From the NCBI GenBank assembly GCA_009599575.1, contig VWND01000064.1:1488001-1552000 (forward strand): DNA of 64,000 nucleotides. Reading direction: 5' to 3'. A model generated the notes under the pieces. It was not told the origin of the DNA. It did not search any database and was given only the letters and a program-made list of their open reading frames with translations. Numbering within the stretch: position 1 is the first letter of the stretch; every line of letters begins with the position of its first letter. The DNA comes from Blumeriella jaapii. Taxonomy: Eukaryota > Ascomycota > Leotiomycetes > Helotiales > Drepanopezizaceae. Of this stretch, positions 23,416-33,795 are shown piece after piece. Made by a program: the position numbers and the translations under genes.

Positions 23416-24831
23416 CTAAGTAGCAGCAGGAGCGGCCTCATCCTCGGCCTCGGCGTCCACATCGTCGACCGGCCCGTACGGCATCGTCTTGTACACCTCC
23501 CTCGACATCTTCATCTCCTCGTCCGGCTCGACGACAAACACATCCATGTAATCCAGCTGGTCGTCCGCGCTCTCCTTCGCCGCGCCCGGCGCGAATTGCA
23601 TCTTCCGGCTGTGGATGTTGCGGTTCCGTTGCGGCTTGATCACGATCTTTTGCATAATCGGGTAGTAGTAGGCCGCCTTCTCGTGCAGGCCGTCCGTGCC
23701 GTCGTGCACCGCGATCACCACCTCGTCGTCGTACTTGCCCTCTTGTGCACCCGACGTCCCAGACGCGGACTCATAAGGTCGCACGTGCTTCAGGCGCATG
23801 GTCGGCAGGCCGTCCTTGGTCCGCGCGTTGCAGAGCTCGTCAGAATCCTTCTCGGGGTCCATGGCGTCGAACTTGCGCTTGAAATTGATCGCGTCGGATG
23901 GCGTCTCGGGCATGAAGAAGTTGAAGTTCATGCTCAAGTCTGGGGGAGGAAAACTTGTCGGGTCCCGCTCATGATCCTCTCGTGCCTGTGTTCTGGCGGC
24001 CTCCTCCTCCTCTGACAGCTCGATAGGTTTCAGTACGCTGGCGTCGAGACGGATGTCGTATGTGTTGCTAGGCGGGACGGGGTTGCTCATATATTTGACT
24101 GAGACATAGCCTCCTACGTCATTGATTGTTTCGAGATCTGGGAGGAGGGGATAGGCTGCTAGCAGCTTGATATTGGACTTCCCGCTTGGATGCCGGACCT
24201 CGCGCGGATTCTTGAGGATGTTCGAAGCGATCGTGAAGCTCTGCTCCGCTGCCTTTTTGATGGCTTCGGGAGACTCTCTGTCTGCGTTCACTACATTCCT
24301 CTTGATTTTGTAGCCGGTCTTGTCGATGAGAGATCTGGAAGTTGTGGACTCAAAGCGGTTTGGCTTGCTAGCATTCGAGATATACTCAGTACGTCGCAAG
24401 AAGGACACGCCCGAGTCAGTGAACTTGGGCTTTCCCAGGGTCGAGAGGGAGCGGAGGAGAGGCCGATCGTGAGGATGTGGAATCGGAGGATTTAATGGGG
24501 CTTGGATAGCTGTTGAGACTCGAGTTAGCACTTGCGCCTGCGCCTCACACTCTCTCTCGCTCTACATACAGCTCTCGTCTCCATCAAAGATCCCCGGCAT
24601 GCCTACCAGGTCCAATGGCATTCCTAGCTCTGCATCTGCCTCGATATTCAGCGGTTGGTCTCGTGCGAGTCGTGACGCGAAGCCAGGATTGGTGTATTGG
24701 CCGGACGCAAGACCAGTATTTGGAATATCGAGGAGCTTGGGGGGATTTGGCGGCGGCGGTAGAGCATTTGAGTATCGTATTCTGGCGATGTAATCCTGGT
24801 GAACCATGCGCTGGGATGAAGAGGACGCCAT
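23416..24831 (-). CDS. PAF1: PAF1, RNA polymerase II-associated factor 1 homologue
   Basis: A core subunit of the nuclear Paf1 complex, which travels with RNA polymerase II and promotes elongation and histone modification. It is 451 residues in two exons; intron 24510-24569 (GTATGT...GTGCTAAC...CAACAG) joins FDGDES to SIQAPLNPP. The family start is clear: HQDYIARIRYSNALPPPPNPPKLLDIP, then SGQYTNPGFASRLARDQPLNIEADAELGMPLDLVGMPGIF. The central part has FLRRTEYIS and FNFFMPETPSDAINFKRKFD. The C-terminus is acidic (VEPDEEMK, DDVDAEAEDEAAPAAT). The first ATG in the family-like frame was taken; an upstream TTG-extended frame was ignored. Length is close to other fungal Paf1 proteins as I know them. 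Confidence 0.93.
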
Positions 24832-25561
24832 TGTGGTTTTCAAAGACGTGTTGCGATCGAGGAAGTTGGCGTTGAACAGAGATGTTTTTCTTAGTTAATT
24901 GAACCGCGTTGCAGCTAGCGTGAAAACTGACAAGGCTGAGGAGCCGCAATGGCTCCGTGCTCCAGATATCAGCTTTGCTTCGCTTTTGCCATTGGGACTA
25001 CTTAATCCTGCCCAGCATGACGTTCAAGCTCAACAATGTAATCAAGAAAATTACGGACGTTTAATGATATAAAAAATATTCGGTATTGGTATTTGCGGCC
25101 GGAAAAAAAATACATGGCTTACACAAACGGTTTGAGCGATGGAGCTCCCTATTCACAGCTACAGCTCTGTTTCTTGAACGCACTCCAAACACGGTTAAGA
25201 TGATTATGAAAATCTCGTTGCAGTATCGGCCGAGCTCAAAAGTCTTGGACCACAAATCATATTCTGTCTGCACGCGCCCAAGCTCCGCTGCTAGCCTATT
25301 CTAGTCCCAACCTCCCTTTTATGCCTGCCTGTAAACCCTAGGTATAGCAGATATGGAGTTGAGAAGGCTCTCATTCACCAAAGGGCATTGATATGAAGAG
25401 CTTCTCACCATTCCCACTTAAAACTCAGCGTCTTGCATGATTATCCTCTTTCGAATATGCTTTTGCACAGACGATGAATACAATGGTACATCGTTCATAG
25501 TCCCTCTATTTCCTGCTTTGGTGCCCGCTAGCTCGGTAGGAGATGCGATAAGCAAGCTGGT
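24832..25561. other. intergenic, no gene seen
   Basis: Upstream of PAF1 and downstream of RER1, both on the minus strand. AT-richer than the spacers to its left, without microsatellites. Short frames only. Confidence 0.6.
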
Positions 25562-26350
25562 TTAGGTGCTGTTTTTGGTGTACTTTGTCTTGCCGAACGA
25601 GAATGGCACATAGCGGTACTTGATCATATGCTGAATCTGTCTCCTCACTAACTCAACGTTAGCCGCCACCTAATCATCTGCTTCCCAACTCATTGTCTCG
25701 GGGGGGGGGGGTGCGGGGTGGGGTGGGGGGGGGGGGGGGGGGGTACACACTGGTCAGAGTGAACAAAATCAACCAGTAGATCACCAACACCGGCCAAAAG
25801 ACAGGCACATCAAAGATCGCAAACCAAGTGCACAGGAACCCAATGGTGATCGCCCTAGTGGCCGAGTACCAGAACTTGAACTCGGGCAGGCGACGGATGA
25901 AGGGTCTGAACTCCTCGTCCTGCTTGGTGGGCAGCCCACCGGCGGAGCCATCCTCCATGTCGTTGTCGATTGCTTCGTTCGAGGGGTCAAACTTGGGCTG
26001 CAGGAAGGCGAGGAAAAGGTTGAGGAGGTAGATGCCCAGGGAATACGCGACTGCAACACCTGTGGTTAGGTGCTGTAGGAAGGTGAGGCAGGGAGAAGGC
26101 ACGTACCAATGTACCAGCCTTGGGCGATGAATATCCGGAGGAAGAAGATGACGAGGAGGAAGGCCGTTCCGACCCATCTGTAGGGCACGTAGGGTGTCGA
26201 CTTGTCCAGCCATGTCTGGTATTGCTATGCACGATCCTGTCAGCAAATGTTTCGTTGCAATCGATGGTGAAGGCTACTTACTCGCTGCAGCCTTGAGGTG
26301 TGCGCAGTTACAGATGCAAAAGGGGTCTGCTCGGGCTCCGTTGAATCCAT
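25562..26350 (-). CDS. RER1: RER1, Golgi-to-ER retrieval receptor
   Basis: A four-span membrane protein of the early Golgi that returns ER membrane proteins in COPI vesicles. It is 190 residues in four exons: 26282-26350, 26107-26224, 25751-26050 and 25562-25647. Conserved segments read in order: [113 protein letters not shown], and [17 protein letters not shown] near the end. The last exon (26 codons plus the stop) is needed for [16 protein letters not shown] and is easily missed. The third intron holds a long poly-C stretch on the coding strand. Length matches the family (about 190). Confidence 0.95.
25648..25750 (-). other. RER1 intron 3 with C-homopolymer
   Basis: 103-nt intron: donor GTGTGT, a C-rich stretch immediately after the donor (poly-G on the plus strand at 25700-25743), branch GGCTAAC and acceptor GAGTTAG. 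Splicing gives LFTLT-MRRQIQH, the conserved RER1 path. Confidence 0.85.
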
Positions 26351-26738
26351 CCTGGCAGATGTTTTGTCGAGTGCGCAATACGACCAAGATGTTGAACTGG
26401 TAAATCGAATTGTCTTGGGGGTCAGTCGAAGACGGAACTGATCGTGGCTAGACGAAGAAGTGAGTGACGAGTACTTGTTGAACTTGAGACACCTGTTCGC
26501 GGCTGCTAGGTCGATTGAAATGCGACGCACTACACAGGTTCACCTGGAGGCAGAACGTTGTTCCGGTCCTAGCACCACGTGACTAACCGGGAGCTTACAG
26601 AACAGTACGGTCCCTTTGACTTCTCAGAACAGCAACTTGGACAATGTTCTATCCGTCAAGCTGGTCTTGACTTTCACAGCTTCATTGGCAACTGGACAAG
26701 AAACGTTTTCCACGAGTCTCACACTACTCTCTCTAAAC
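26351..26738. other. divergent promoter region, RER1 / enoyl-CoA hydratase
   Basis: 388 bp between two start codons on opposite strands. No obvious TATA box. An open frame continuing upstream of the hydratase ATG was judged untranslated because family similarity begins after the presequence at the chosen Met. Confidence 0.6.
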
Positions 26739-27703
26739 ATGAATACATTCAGAGCCCTGAGGCCAATGGTCTCCCAATTCCGAGCTTCAACTTCAGTTCT
26801 CCCCGCAGTCACTCGCAGCTACTCAGCATGGCCCGAGAAATCCTACGAGTACATTCAAGCAACTGAGCCTCGCCCGGGAGTTGGTCAAAGTACTTTCTCT
26901 CCTCCATCCTCCCCTTCTCTCTCTCTCTCTCTCTGCCAAACAATGCAATTTCTCTAACAAAACCCCCCACAGTAACGCTCAACCGGCCCAAAGCCCTCAA
27001 CGCACTCTCCACCCCCCTCATCAACGAGCTCAACTCAGCCCTCCTCGCCTTCGATGGCTCCCCCACCACGCACTGCATCATGCTCACTGGCTCCGCCAAG
27101 GCTTTCGCGGCCGGCGCCGACATCAAGGAGATGGCCTCCCTGACCTTCGCGCAGGCCTACACCACCTCCTTCATCGAGTCCTGGTCGCTGCTCACGACGG
27201 CCATCAAGAAGCCCATCATCGCCGCCGTGTCCGGTCACGCGCTGGGCGGTGGCTGCGAGCTAGCCCTGATGTGCGACATCCTCTACTGCACCGAGAACGC
27301 GAATTTCGGACAGCCTGAGATCAAGCTGGGTACGATTCCAGGCGCGGGAGGCAGTCAGCGCTTGACGCGAGCGATTGGCAAGGCAAGGGCGATGGAGCTG
27401 ATTCTGACGGGGAAAGGTTTCAGTGGAAAGGAGGCCGCGGAGTGGGGCGTGGCGGCGAGGACGTTTGGGAGCTGGGAGGAGCTGCTGGAGGGGAGCTTGA
27501 AGACGGCCGAGACGATTGCTGGACACAGCAAGGTAGCCGTCACAGCCGCGAAAGAGGTGGTGAACAAGAGTCAAGACCTGGGCATCAGAGACGGGGTTGA
27601 GTATGAGAGAAGGGTGTTCCACAGTTTGTTTGGAAGTGAGGACCAGAAGATCGGCATGAAGGCTTTTGCAGAGAAGAAAAAGCCCGAATGGAGTCACAAG
27701 TAA
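26739..27703 (+). CDS. mitochondrial enoyl-CoA hydratase (crotonase, ECHS1-like)
   Basis: Hydrates 2-trans-enoyl-CoA to 3-hydroxyacyl-CoA in beta-oxidation or amino-acid breakdown. It is 293 residues in two exons; intron 26890-26972 joins GVGQ to ITLNRPKALNAL. The N-terminus MNTFRALRPMVSQFRASTSVL is Arg/Ser-rich without acids, consistent with a mitochondrial presequence. The crotonase core has FAAGADIKEMASLTF (oxyanion hole region), AAVSGHALGGGCELALMCDILYC and NFGQPEIKLGTIPGAGGSQRL. The two catalytic glutamates known from rat ECHS1 (in GGCE and QPE) are both present. The C-terminal FGSEDQKIGMKAFAEKKKPEW is also typical. It is divergent from RER1 and convergent with ATG15, with only 155 bp to the latter. 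Confidence 0.95.
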
Positions 27704-27858
27704 GCAAATGTGGTATTTCTCGCGAACGCGAATAAAGATCCCAACTCCTTATGCTAGTGTGCCGCCCACCATGTATGCCCTGGCTGAATATCAAAACGCC
27801 TGTGTTATCCAATGAGCTAATTTCATAGCTTCGTCTCAATCTCACATGCATGTAGATT

Positions 27859-29941
27859 CTAAATTTCTTCTCTCCCAACGGTGGGAGTGTTCTTCCATTC
27901 CTTGCAGAATCCCAGCCAGCTACGACGAACACAATATGACTTGTGAGGGGTCGGAACCACAGTCGGCGATGGGTCTACGCAAATCAGTCCAAACCACTCT
28001 TTCTCAGTACACGAGTGTGGGCTTGTGGGAGTCGGTGGCTGAGTAGAGCTTGGCATTGGCGGTGGCGCGGTGATCATAAGTGCCTGAGACGTCGTTGTGG
28101 TCACATCGTGACAACCAAAGAACAGTCCTGGGGACTCACATACCGACGAGGTAGGCGATACAGATGCTGGTGTCGAAATCGGGTCATTACATCCGAACCA
28201 TCCAGGCGTCTTACAAGTCGTCGTAGATGTTTTGGTTGGTGTAACAGGGATGGTTTTCGAGCTGGAGCTGGTCGTTGTAGTCGTTTCGTCGTTGCAGCCA
28301 AACCATCCAGGAGTCTTGCAAGTCGATGTAGATGAAGATGTGGTGGTCGTCATGCTGCTGGTCGTCGTCGCGGACGTGGTGGTGGTCTCGTCGAGGCATC
28401 CCCACCAGCCAGGTGTCTGACAAGTGGAGGTCCGTGTTCGAGTTTTGGTAGATGTCGAAGACGGGAGCGTAGCTGTCCCGGTTGCGTTCCCGGTAACCTC
28501 TTTCCACAGGGGACAATCATAACACTCGGGTGTGAATTTGCACTCCGGTGCTTGGGTCCATTTCTTGAGCACGTTCTGAATGACGTATATGATCTTGTGC
28601 GTTATGATGGAAACTCGTGTGCCATTCGCATTAACCACGTCAAACACACATTCCCTACCAGTGTGGCATGCGCTCTCTAATGCATATCCTGCATACGAGC
28701 AGGTTGCTGTCGCTCCGTTGCACGTTCCCATGTAAATTGGATCGGCATTCTGGCCGAAATGGTAAGCTCCAGTGTACTCACGTTGTCCCGGTCTATCAGG
28801 ATCAACGCCTGGCGGCACTGGGAGTCCAAGGCGATTTGCTGGAAGCGCATCCGGGACGGCCTGGAAGGTCAAGACGGGCTTGCCATAAGTCAACCCAATC
28901 ATCGCACTAACAGAGCCCCCCAAAGAATGTCCCGACATCCAAACCTCCGCGTTGGGATACATTGCCGTGACGTTGCCGTACAAGCTCCGAGCTGCCGCAT
29001 AGTACCGATTCTCCTTCTTCAGACTTGTCTGCAAGCAAGTCAGGTTGCAAGTGTATGTCCCTGAAGCACAGTCGCAGACCTGCCGGTAAAAGGAACTGCC
29101 TTGCTGTCCACAGCAACAGCTGAAGAAGAGGTTGTCGTTCTCTTTGTCGTTCGTGGTCGTCCCATCACCATCCCAGATGGCCAGGGTAGTGCCCTTCAAG
29201 CCAATAACCACGACCGATTGATCTTCGTTCGCATACAGATATCCTCGCAGCCCATCACTATCCCACCCAAATCCTACATCGTTGGTTCTGTTGAAGCCTC
29301 CGTGGACATCTTTCCAATCCCCGGTGTTCGGCTGCTCGACATATGCATTGGCTGCCATTTGAGCAAAAGTAAGGATGGTCTCCATACTCGTCACATCGGG
29401 GCCTTGTACTTCATCCATGGTCCAGGCGTCAGGCGACGACGCCCATACTTGCGAGTACTGTCTCGCCGCGGCCACCATTGGGTCTACCACTGACGGGCGC
29501 GTATCCTTCAGCCGGTGTATCTTCATGGGACTTGTCCGGACCCGTAGCGGCCTGTTGACCTCTTCCACATCCCCTTCCTCCGACTCTATCCACATGCCAG
29601 GTGCGGCTTCCGGGACATCGAGCCTTAGATGCAGCACCGGGCGGTTGAGGTCCCCATGATGGAACACATGCCTCAGCGTCTAGACATACGTGAGCGAAAA
29701 CACTTAAACGCAGGAGAGCTTTGTCATAGCATACAAACAGGTGGTCTTGCGGTCGAGGTGCGGAAGTCTGTGGAGGCGAAAGCAGAGGAGGAAGTATGGG
29801 TGATTGCTGCTGTTGTTGACTCGCTGATCTGGAGGCAGCCGCCGGGCTCGACAAGGCCAGGAAAGACAACAATAGTCCAGCGGTGACCCTGCCGGCCGAG
29901 GTACAAGTTGGGGGGTCATGTCTTTGCAGCCGCATCGTCAT
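27859..29941 (-). CDS. ATG15: ATG15-type vacuolar lipase with repetitive Cys/Thr-rich tail
   Basis: A class 3 lipase that breaks down autophagic and MVB vesicles in the vacuole. It is 675 residues in two exons; intron 29680-29734 joins PQDHLF to TLRHVFHHGD. The N-terminus is a short cytoplasmic piece then a signal-anchor (GRVTAGLLLSFLALSSPAAA). Conserved parts are TLRHVFHHG, FNRTNDVGFGWDSDGLRGYLYAN, VVVIGLKGTT, FFSCCCGQQGSSFYRQVCDC, the nucleophile elbow WMSGHSLGG (Ser321) and HFGQNADPIYMG with THKI further on. From about residue 490 the tail has four C-x-[TS]-P-G-[WL] modules (CQTPGWWGC, CKTPGWFGC twice, CESPGLFFGC) separated by Thr/Ser linkers, plus two degenerate ones. Tails of this general kind occur in fungal Atg15; their role is not known to me. 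Confidence 0.95.
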
Positions 29942-30582
29942 GAAAGATGAGGATGGAGACGAGCGTTCATGAGGGGAAAGTGAAGCTGTGAATGCCCACG
30001 AAGGCGCATCGGCGTGCCGGCCTCGACTACGGAGGTCGATGGTTGAAGAGGCGAGGCGGCGGCGAGGCGGCGGGGTCAGGTGCAGCTGCATTACTCCGTA
30101 CAGATCGGTCGGTGCAGGGGCGGGGGCGGGGCGGAGCGGGGAGGAGAGCAAGCTAGAGCGAGAAGGGCTAAGTCGCAAAGTGCTGGTCGGCCGGAAAAAC
30201 GTAGAAGCGAAAGGCGGTCATGATCCCCCCTAATCGAGACCCAACTTTGCTCCGTAGAAGAGCCAGCCAGCCCTACGGACTCTCCTCCCTTTCATGGATC
30301 ATCCCCCGGTCCGTGGAGATGTCAAAGATCACTGCCGTCCCTATTCTTCCTCCTTTCTTTCTTTTCCCCTATCCCGCAGTTTCTGTGCTTTCATTGCTTC
30401 ACATTCTTTCACCCAAGATAACTCAGACAATTCATGCGACAGCGTGCGTAACAGCATCAGCCAGGTAGTTAAAAAGAACCTTCCCCCGCTTGCATGCTCG
30501 CTCTTCACTTCTCTTTTCTCTGTCCACATCTCAAGCATGCTCAGCAATTACTGACCAGATGTTGTTTGCTCTTCCAGATTTC
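29942..30582. other. divergent promoter region, ATG15 / VPS9-domain gene
   Basis: About 640 bp between start codons of two genes that both serve the endosome-vacuole system. GC-rich (GGCGGCGAGGCGG) near 30050 and CT-rich near 30340-30530 on the VPS9 side, which looks like a fungal 5' leader. Confidence 0.6.
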
Positions 30583-32933
30583 ATGGCGTCGTCGGAAAGC
30601 AAGGAGGACATGCGTCCGCCTCACCCGGTGCCGCTATCCAAATCCTTCATCATACCCCCACCTGCGAGTCCAGACTTGGGCGCCCGCGGTCAACGAGCCA
30701 GTACGTTCGAAAATGGGCCATCGGCGGGAAACACGGCAGATAACTCCCCGGCATCGTTGGAGAATAAGAGGCCCCGAACACAGCCTGGTGCGTTCGAGAC
30801 GACCGGCTCCGGTGCCAAAGATGGCGGACCGGCTGATGGGACGGAGAGGCTACCGGATGATTTTGATAAACTTCCGATAGAGCTTGTGAGCTTGAGTGAT
30901 AGGTTTGGACTCGCCCTCCCAGAATGGTGGCGTGCAATTTTGACTGGTGATTAGCTTCATAGACTCCCTCTCAGCAAAGGTTCATCGGACCCCACCAACC
31001 GTCGATAAGTTGTCCGGCCTGTTCCAGGACTTCTACGTGGTAGCAGCTAATCACATCAACACCCATATATCTGCACTATCCTCTAGGCTGAACAGGTCGA
31101 ATTCGCCTGCCCCCTCGGTTGCGAGCAAGATACGGGCCAAAGCTGCATCGATCAGCTCGAAAGAGAGGCCGAGCATTGCGCCGTTGAAACAGGACTCCGA
31201 GCAGCAGATGCTGACCTCGGAAGAGATTGCGGAACGGAAACGTGCCCGCAAGGTTTTGGAACAGAAACGTGCCGCACTGGAGGAAGCCGTCGAGAGGAGA
31301 GTGACTGAAGGAATCTACAATCGAATATGGAGGCACCGAAGCACGCATGATGAGGCCCAGGACGAAAAGTTACGGTCCAAGACTGCAGCCCTCTCTGTAG
31401 TAGGAATTGGCTTGACAGATCTTGGAATTGACCTAGGCCAAGGGTCAAGCGAGGACCCAAGTGCGACTGAGACCAAGGAGGAAGAGGTCCGCAGATGGCT
31501 TGAAGGTGCTAGAAAGGAGCTGAGCGCTATGTCTGACGAGAAACATCCTCTCGGTAAACTACACCATCTGAAAGCAGCTCATAAAGCGATTGTCGACACC
31601 CTCTCTCACTTTCACCCTTCTTCGTCGGCGGACGAGATCATGCCGATGTTGATTTACACGTTGATTACATCTAGGCCGGAAGGTATTGATGCTATTAGCA
31701 ACTTGTATTTCATACAAAGATTTCGTAACGAGAGCAAGATTGACGGGGAAGCTGCATATTGCTTGACGAATTTGGAAGCTGCAATCACGTTCTTGGAAAC
31801 GGTTGATCTTGCAAGCTTAAGAGCCGACGAGAATCCATCTGGACCACAGAAGTCGACCAGTCGGCTAGACACACAGAGAATGGGTAAGCACGATCAAATG
31901 GTCACACAAGTCCCAACGCCAAAGCCTTCGGCCCCCGAAATCAGCTCTGGCAACGCAAGCCCCACCTTATCGAAACCTCCAACATATCCTCTTGGACCAA
32001 GACCGGGACAGCCTCAAAATCGAAGTCTCAGCGATATCTTTCAACCGCCTGCGGTCCTTGGCGCCGCCGGCGATGCTGTTATGAATACAGCCGATCAGGG
32101 TTTCAAAACCATCGGCAACAGCCTTGGGGATAGTTACAAATTCCTAGTTGGTAAGCTCAAAGAGCGCCAGGAAGAAGCCACCGGACAAGAGGCCGGGATC
32201 ATCGTCCCGAAGACGCTCGATGATGCTCGGAAGCTCGTCAGCACGCCTCCACCAGAAGACGAAGAAGTAGCTAGTGGAGCAAGCTCGCTCCACAGCACAG
32301 AAATGGCTGGGAGAGCACAGGATGACTCTGGCTCTGGAGCAAGGTTGGATGACAAGATGCTGAGTATGATCAGCGGCCGAAAGCTGGCTCGTGAGAGAAG
32401 CACAGACAGCGTACGCAGCGCTAGTACTACTGGCAGCATTAGCAAAAAGGTCGCATTTACTTCAGAAAATGCCGATAAATCTCCTTTGCCATCACCGTTG
32501 CAGAACTCGGGGACTCCGGTTGCGACATCATCTGCGAACCCTGCCATTGTGGAGTCGATGCGGAATCTTGGGAACTCGTTAAATCCCATGAGCAGGATTG
32601 CTGGGATGGGAATGATGCGTGGCTTTGGACGCTCAACCCCTGCCCCGACTCCCGCGACGCCTGGTTCCGACAAGCCCATTCCCGACGGCGGTGTTGCTGA
32701 GCTGACTACTGTAAGTTGTTTTTCTCGCATCGGAAGTAGTCTCCGCTAATTCGAACTAGGCTTTCCCAGAACTGGCACCGTCGCTCCCACCAAAATTGCC
32801 CAAGATCGCACCGCCCATCAAGAAGTTCATGGAGCTGAAAAACCCAGGCGAGCTGAGGATTAACGAGGTTCTGGAGTTGTTGCGCGATTATAGACGGCTG
32901 GCGGGGGCGTTGAAGGATATGGGTGCTGTTTGA
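30583..32933 (+). CDS. VPS9-domain protein, probable Rab5-type GEF
   Basis: A guanine-nucleotide exchange factor candidate for endosomal Rab5/Vps21 GTPases. It is 749 residues in three exons; introns at 30903-30954 (weak donor GTTTGG) and 32711-32759. A second Met eight codons upstream (30559) is possible, but ATGGCG has the better context. Order: a disordered N-terminus, a helical region LPIELVSLSDSFIDSLSAKVH, VTEGIYNRIWRHRSTHDEAQDEKL, then the VPS9 domain: LHHLKAAHKAIVDTLSHFH, SADEIMPMLIYTLITSRPEGIDAISNLYFI, and DGEAAYCLTNLEAAITFLE. The conserved Asp of ADEIMPML and the Tyr of LIYTLI are present. A long Ser/Pro-rich region follows, and a short C-terminal helix (NEVLELLRDYRRLAGALKDM). The domain is certain by eye; the exact Rab target is inferred from the family. 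Confidence 0.92.
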
Positions 32934-33795
32934 GTATGTTTGTATAGATATAGGTACCATACAGTGATCGTTACCGGTTGGACTTGGGCTTGGGAAATTG
33001 GTCAATTGGGACATTTCTGGCGCTGATCGGATGGGAGGTATGCATGTACGCAAGTAAGAGGGAAATCTTGGTAGGCATTTTTAAGCTGCTCTGGTTCTGG
33101 GAATGATAGAGTGGAGCGATCGATATTTCATGAAACGCAAACCAAGCCCCGATTGATCCTCGCCATCTATCTGGCCCCTAAGGTGGGTAGGCAATGTGAC
33201 TGATGCCGGCCATCGGTGCTGAATCCCGATTGATTGGCTGCGAGGTTCTCTCCTCACTGGGCTGTTGCGAAGTGGGCATCACATGTACTGTACCTAGGTA
33301 CTGTACCGTAGGCATGTATCTATTTCGATGACTGGGGGCACAGGTGCTGGCCGAAGTTCACGAATTGCTTCGACGTACATACTGTATCGTATGTACTATG
33401 GTACAGTACAGACTTAAGCGAGCTTGGCAAAACAACAATGGCAATGACGACAACAACAGCAACGGCTCACCTACCTACATTGTGTCCCTGAATACCCATT
33501 GCAAAACCAGATGAGATCAGATGAGATCATATCAGACGAGACTAGATCAGATCGCAAATCTCCCACCGCACGGGAGAATGATCTGGGTGCAGTCATCGAA
33601 TAGTGTCGTTGACAGGCATCTAGGTAGATAGATACCTGTCATGCTGCAAAGAGAAGAAAAACAGTGGCCTTGCAGGTATGAAAGGAACCTAACACACGGA
33701 GAAAAATACCCAGCTTTGCATTTTTGTCGAAAATTATATTTTGAGTGTGCCATCATCCGACCACTCTCGCTCTTGCTCTCGCTCTCGCTCTCGCT
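32934..33795. other. intergenic between convergent genes; CAGTA motifs, TCGCTC repeats
   Basis: Contains ACTGTACCTAGGTACTGTACC (a near-perfect palindrome, 33286 onward), TACTGTA/TACAGTA units at 33378-33410, TGAGATCAGA repeats near 33510-33550, and a TCGCTC hexamer tract at 33768-33798 reaching the F-box gene stop codon. No gene seen. Confidence 0.65.
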
